DNA from: a virus
IMG/VR virus record: IMGVR_UViG_3300033146_000869
Location: 1-31,907 of that record
Length of the DNA stretch: 31,907 nucleotides
Strand: one strand, 5' to 3'
Shown: one piece after another, positions 28,174 through 31,907 of the stretch
How the letters are laid out: the number at the start of each line of letters is the position of its first letter
Numbering within the stretch: the first letter of the stretch is position 1
Position numbers and translations under genes: made by a program
Notes under the pieces: model-generated
The model's database searches: none
Seen by the model: the letters and a program-made list of their open reading frames with translations, nothing else
Told to the model about the DNA's origin: nothing

Positions 28174-29723
28174 TGGCCATCGAGCGCAAGGTTGAGATTC
28201 AATTCCAGGTCACCGGTGCTGACCGTGCTGCGGCGCAGGTCGACCGCGTAGACACGTCGCTTGAGGGTGTAGAGGCGAGCGGTGCAAAGGCTCAACGCGG
28301 GCTCAACGCTGCTGCTTCTGGCGCCGACAAAGCCGGGACTTCGTTCGCTCAAATGGGCGAAGGTATGGAGAAGTCGCTGAAGGGCGTCGACTCCACTTTC
28401 AAAGGCTTTGACCGACTGAACGGCATCCTTGGACAACTCAAAAACGCCGCTGCGCTGCTCTCTGGTGTTGCATTTATCGACCTCGGAAAGAGCTTTATCG
28501 ACCTCGCGCGTAAGGCATCCGGTGCTGAGTCTGCGTTAAAGGGCATTGCACGAGGAATTGCACAGACCAAGAAGGAGACTGAGGCATTCAAGAGGTCGCT
28601 CGACTCGTTCACCGGCGCAGGCGGGCTCGCCGGCATCTATCAGGTTCCGCCTGAAGCCTTGAATCAGTACATCGAATTGAGCAAGGGGATTGCAGGCGTT
28701 GAAGCACAGCTCACGCTCGCGCTCAAGACCAATGCTGAGTATTCAGCAGGGTTGAAGCAACTCGAAGTTCGTCAAGCCGCCGCTGTTCAGCGCATGCAAG
28801 AGACTGCTGGCGCATCGGAGAACGCGCGTAGGCTCGCCCTTGCGTCGTTCGCTGCTGTGTCTGGCGAGTTGGCGCAGTTTAAGGCTCTTGGCTCCGCTGC
28901 GTCTGGGTCGATTATTGGGCTTGCAAGCGCACTTCAAAGGCTTGGTGCGTCGAGAGATAAGCTGACTGGTGACGCTGCAAAGGCTGCTGGCATCGGCGTT
29001 AAGGTCGGAAAGATTGACACGCCAAGCCGTGGTGACGTTGAGGCTGCGCTTGCTGGATTGTCTGCTCCATTCGCTGCTGGCTCGTTCGGGTTCGACGATG
29101 GCGGTGACCTATCAAATGCATCGAAGCAGGTTGAGGTTCTGACTAACTCGCTCGACTCTGGAATCAAGGCGACGTGGGATCAATATGACGCTCTTGTTGC
29201 GTTGAATGACGTATCGCGCAAGGTGAGCGAGGGTGCGGGCGCTGTCGGAGGCGCAGTTGGTTCGATGAGCAATGCGCTCAAAGCGGCGGGGATCGAGTCT
29301 GCTGCGCTTGAGAAGCTAATCGCTGTGAGTCGAGCCGCGCTTGCCGGTGCCGATGCTTTGAAGGAGTACGCCGCCGGAACCGCTGCCGCTGCCGCGCTGA
29401 ACCCTGTGCTCGCTGCCGCGCACTTCACCGCAGCAGCAGCCTACACTGTGGCCGCTGGCGCATATGGCGCTGTCGCTGCCGGCGCAGGTGGTGGCGGTGG
29501 CTCATCGCCGTCTGCCTCGCCCGTGTCGGCGCCACCTTCGCGCTCCGACTTCGGCTCGTCGAGCGGCGGAAGCGATGGCGATACCTACACCATTAACGTC
29601 AGCGCAGGGCAGACGCTCAGCACGTCGCAGGATATTGAGCGCGCCATCGTCGACGGTCTATCTTCGGCGCTCGGTCGTCGCGGTTCGGGCGCCCGTCGTC
29701 GCCTTAGATTGGCAGGAGCATAG
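28173..29723 (+). CDS. Tape measure protein, 516 residues
   Basis: The ATG at 28173 overlaps the chaperone stop (TGATG). Residues 1-110 are charged helices starting MAIERKVEIQFQVTGADRAA, the usual tape-measure opening. Long helical stretches with heptads follow, then an Ala/Gly-rich hydrophobic segment around residues 390-435 and a Gly/Ser linker before a short beta tail. It sets tail length; at about 0.15 nm per residue, 516 residues predict a tail near 77 nm. It is short for a siphovirus. Confidence 0.85.
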   Translation: MAIERKVEIQFQVTGADRAAAQVDRVDTSLEGVEASGAKAQRGLNAAASGADKAGTSFAQMGEGMEKSLKGVDSTFKGFDRLNGILGQLKNAAALLSGVAFIDLGKSFIDLARKASGAESALKGIARGIAQTKKETEAFKRSLDSFTGAGGLAGIYQVPPEALNQYIELSKGIAGVEAQLTLALKTNAEYSAGLKQLEVRQAAAVQRMQETAGASENARRLALASFAAVSGELAQFKALGSAASGSIIGLASALQRLGASRDKLTGDAAKAAGIGVKVGKIDTPSRGDVEAALAGLSAPFAAGSFGFDDGGDLSNASKQVEVLTNSLDSGIKATWDQYDALVALNDVSRKVSEGAGAVGGAVGSMSNALKAAGIESAALEKLIAVSRAALAGADALKEYAAGTAAAAALNPVLAAAHFTAAAAYTVAAGAYGAVAAGAGGGGGSSPSASPVSAPPSRSDFGSSSGGSDGDTYTINVSAGQTLSTSQDIERAIVDGLSSALGRRGSGARRRLRLAGA

Positions 29724-29725
29724 CA

Positions 29726-30952
29726 ATGCCTCACAACGTATCAGGACCGTGCTTCGCGCTCTCGGCTGGTTTCGACGCTCGGGCATGGGGCGTCGGCGTT
29801 GACCTCTTCACCCGTGACGGAATCACCACCGTAGGCTCAGTGGCGTTCGGCGTCATCCATGACGACATCATGGCGGCGCTCAACTCGCACGGCATGTTCT
29901 TGGGTGTCGGCGACGGCTTCAACGCGCTCTATGGCTCCGTTGAGTGGACTGCTGGCATCGACGAGTATGACCGCTTCTACATTGAGAACAGCACCACCGA
30001 CTTCGAGATTGCAGCCGAGCTCTATGCAGGCAACAATTCACGATGGCCCTACCCTGCAGGCGGCACAGGGCTTGCTGGCGGTGCTGCTCCGTTCAGGCAT
30101 ACGGGAACCGCCGATTGGGTGCGTGGTCAGACTGATTACGGCAACGCGCTGCTGAGCGTCACGCGGGCGGGCACGACAAAGCGATGGCCGCCTGAGCGCG
30201 GTCGACTCGCTAGTGTGCCTCATGCGACTCGCACGCGCGGGTCCGTCGGCGACGCTGACGACGGCACCACCGACGGGTGCCTCGAAGCTCTTGAGGATGC
30301 CGTGGCGTCGACCGGCTCATCTCAGCACACCCACATGGGTCTCACTGCCGATGGGCGAGTGTGGTGGGAAGTCACCTATACGACGTACGCGACGACCGCT
30401 GCTGCTGCTGTGACGTGGAATAACCCTGACCTGCGCGACGCACTCGGGTTTACCGGCGATGAGATTGTCACGAACGTCGACGTGTACCGCTACCGCATCG
30501 AGGGCACCAACGTACCGCCGTCGCTGATGTTGTTTGAGCGTCCGCTGACGCGCGTTGACCATGGCACGGAGCAGTCCGGCTCGTCGGCTGCGCTCATTGG
30601 CGGAGGCTCGTACCACGTTGACGTGAGCGATTATCCTACGACCGAAGTGGACTTCATCATTGGCGGTCCTGCCGATGCTGTCGACGAGTCGTGTCGGTGG
30701 CTCCGAACTATGGTGCCTCAACTCCATGACGGTGCTCCGGTGACGCTTTATCAGGACTACCCTGAGTTCAGGCGGCGTGGTTGGGCGTGCCTCGGCGACA
30801 ACTATGACAGCCTGCGCACCGTCGAGCATGATGGCTATCGCGGGCGCCTGCTGCTTTGGATGACGGGCAATGCCGGGTCGCTGCTCCGATGGGCTGGCGC
30901 ACTCCGGTCGCGTGCATCCATTGCGCTCAGAATGCGGGAACGGGAGCGATAA
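29726..30952 (+). CDS. Distal tail protein candidate, 408 residues
   Basis: AGGAG lies upstream of ATG 29726. The gene directly follows the tape measure, where distal tail and hub proteins are encoded. The protein is beta-rich with aromatic residues (YGSVEWTAGIDEYDRFYIEN, GGSYHVDVSDYPTTEVDFII) and ends in a helix (LRSRASIALRMRERER). No catalytic motif is seen. Exact identity (Dit, ring or fibre base) is not determined. Confidence 0.7.
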   Translation: MPHNVSGPCFALSAGFDARAWGVGVDLFTRDGITTVGSVAFGVIHDDIMAALNSHGMFLGVGDGFNALYGSVEWTAGIDEYDRFYIENSTTDFEIAAELYAGNNSRWPYPAGGTGLAGGAAPFRHTGTADWVRGQTDYGNALLSVTRAGTTKRWPPERGRLASVPHATRTRGSVGDADDGTTDGCLEALEDAVASTGSSQHTHMGLTADGRVWWEVTYTTYATTAAAAVTWNNPDLRDALGFTGDEIVTNVDVYRYRIEGTNVPPSLMLFERPLTRVDHGTEQSGSSAALIGGGSYHVDVSDYPTTEVDFIIGGPADAVDESCRWLRTMVPQLHDGAPVTLYQDYPEFRRRGWACLGDNYDSLRTVEHDGYRGRLLLWMTGNAGSLLRWAGALRSRASIALRMRERER

Positions 30953-30954
30953 TC

Positions 30955-31907
30955 ATGGCGAACACCTATGCATCACCGCCGACGCTGCCAAATCCTGACG
31001 TGCTAGTGGTCGGGAACAAGGTCCGCGCAGTCGACCTCAACCCTGTGCGCGACACCCACAACTTCTGCGTTGGCATCGGCGCATGGGCGCTCGGGCAGTC
31101 ATGGCCCCAGGGTGAATGCGTGCGCAATGGTGCCGCCGCTGACGTGTGCGGTTGGCGCTTGGCGCATCCGACGAATGACCATAAGACGCTCACCGTGCGC
31201 TTCCGTGCCTCGGCATCCGCGACCGGTGGCAAAGTTGTGTTCACAGGCTCGGCAGGCGGTTCGACATCGACAGCGATTGCTGTGGCCGTGACTGAGTATT
31301 CCATCAGCGTGGGCATGGGTGCCGCTGACCTGTCAGAGTTGACGATGAATATCAACGCTGTGGGCATCGACCTCACGGTTTGGGACGTGTCGGCATGGTG
31401 GGATGCTCTGCCATCGCCGCTTGCTGCTGGTCCTGTCGACGTGGGGGCGACGTGGGGCGGTCCTGGACGCGCTGACATTGTGCCCATGGGCACCGTTGAG
31501 AATGGCACCGCGGACCGTCCCATCCCGGCCTCGCGCGGGCGTCGGCTGATTGGCTCGTGCGCATCGCTGTTACGGCGACCTCGGCAGGTGATGACATGGA
31601 GCGGGCTTGCAAACACGACTGGCACGCCGGCAGGCTCGGCGCCAATGCAGACCTATCCGCACCGCGCAGTCTACGTACTGACGCCGGGTGGTGAGTTTGA
31701 GGGCGCCGGCAGGCTCAAGACCTCGTTCAAGGTCTACATTTACGCCGTCGGCGCCGCTGCTGATACCACCGTCTTTGTGCAGGTCGGCGGCTCGTTCACG
31801 TCAAGGCGCGACGGAATCACCATCCAGGCAGGCGCAGCAGGCGCGTGGTACACGCTCACGCTCACGCTCAACCCGCAGCGGCAGTACAACGGCATCCTGT
31901 GGCCCAC
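30955..31907 (+). CDS. Tail protein, 5' part; continues at 32-122 on the circular map
   Basis: GGGAGC precedes ATG 30955. The 317 full codons present run off the window end in phase with the left end. The protein is beta-rich and Gly/Ala-rich; the second half holds a jelly-roll-like region (RLKTSFKVYIYAVGAAADTT, FVQVGGSF, AGAWYTLTLTL) as in carbohydrate-binding domains of tail proteins. Host recognition is therefore possible. The next gene (119-739) is coupled to its stop. Confidence 0.72.
   Translation, partial: MANTYASPPTLPNPDVLVVGNKVRAVDLNPVRDTHNFCVGIGAWALGQSWPQGECVRNGAAADVCGWRLAHPTNDHKTLTVRFRASASATGGKVVFTGSAGGSTSTAIAVAVTEYSISVGMGAADLSELTMNINAVGIDLTVWDVSAWWDALPSPLAAGPVDVGATWGGPGRADIVPMGTVENGTADRPIPASRGRRLIGSCASLLRRPRQVMTWSGLANTTGTPAGSAPMQTYPHRAVYVLTPGGEFEGAGRLKTSFKVYIYAVGAAADTTVFVQVGGSFTSRRDGITIQAGAAGAWYTLTLTLNPQRQYNGILWP
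31890..31907. repeat. 18-bp terminal direct repeat, right copy
   Basis: Identical to 14-31; see that entry. It is the assembly overlap that closes the circle. Confidence 0.85.

Overview
The window reads as an essentially complete genome of a tailed double-stranded DNA phage (siphovirus-like), cut open inside a tail gene. The last 18 bases (31890-31907) repeat bases 14-31. Joining them keeps the last reading frame open until a TGA at 120-122 that overlaps the ATG of the next gene at 119. The first 13 bases look like a fold-back artefact, so I infer a circular map of about 31,876 bp (31,907 minus 13 minus 18). No integrase, transposase, plasmid partition gene or CRISPR array was seen. The class II tRNA-Tyr, the strong Shine-Dalgarno sites and sigma70-like promoters fit a bacterial host. 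TANNNT -10 boxes placed six bases before ATG suggest a host that tolerates leaderless mRNAs, but I cannot name it.

Layout. (1) 30955 through the junction to 3917, plus strand: distal tail genes, a tRNA-Tyr with a terminator, and a 997-residue probable tail hub. (2) 4113-5730, plus: an M15 peptidase endolysin and four small membrane proteins (lysis module), with a 31-residue membrane protein (3914-4009) diverging on the minus strand. (3) 9166 down to 5668, minus: an early operon with a Cro/CI-like regulator, an unknown gene, a RecT-like annealing protein, SSB, an NrdR-like zinc ribbon, a Holliday-junction-resolvase-like nuclease and an unknown gene. (4) 9304-15637, plus: pentapeptide-repeat protein, zinc-ribbon and small membrane proteins, a winged-helix replication protein, DnaB helicase, a MazG-like hydrolase, a lipoprotein and the small terminase. 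(5) 15630-17758: large terminase locus disrupted by an HNH endonuclease cassette. (6) 19008-29723, plus: portal, Mu I-like protease/scaffold, decoration protein, major capsid protein, Mu F-like protein, connectors, tail tube, tail assembly chaperones with a lambda-type -1 frameshift site, and a short tape measure.

The most unusual locus is the terminase. A first N-terminal segment (15630-15764) is cut off exactly after the Gly codon of the Walker A loop. A promoter, an HNH endonuclease gene and a second, strongly diverged copy of the same N-terminus follow. That second copy enters the terminase body through nine extra bases (TAG CAA GGT) placed between the Gly and Lys codons of the P-loop. 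Removing 15738-16444, or only those nine bases, restores GAWGCGKT. The arrangement recalls the phage T4 gene 60/MobA cassette, where an endonuclease-linked insertion beginning with UAG after a GGA codon is skipped by the ribosome. Here this is a hypothesis; amber readthrough, RNA splicing, split translation or gene death are the alternatives.

The leftward and rightward operons are divided by an AT-rich control region (9191-9276) with GGTCAAT/ATTGAC half-sites. An identical 11-mer (ATGAGGTCAAT) occurs in the divergent region at 4054-4064, which suggests shared control of replication/recombination and of the lysis-side promoters.
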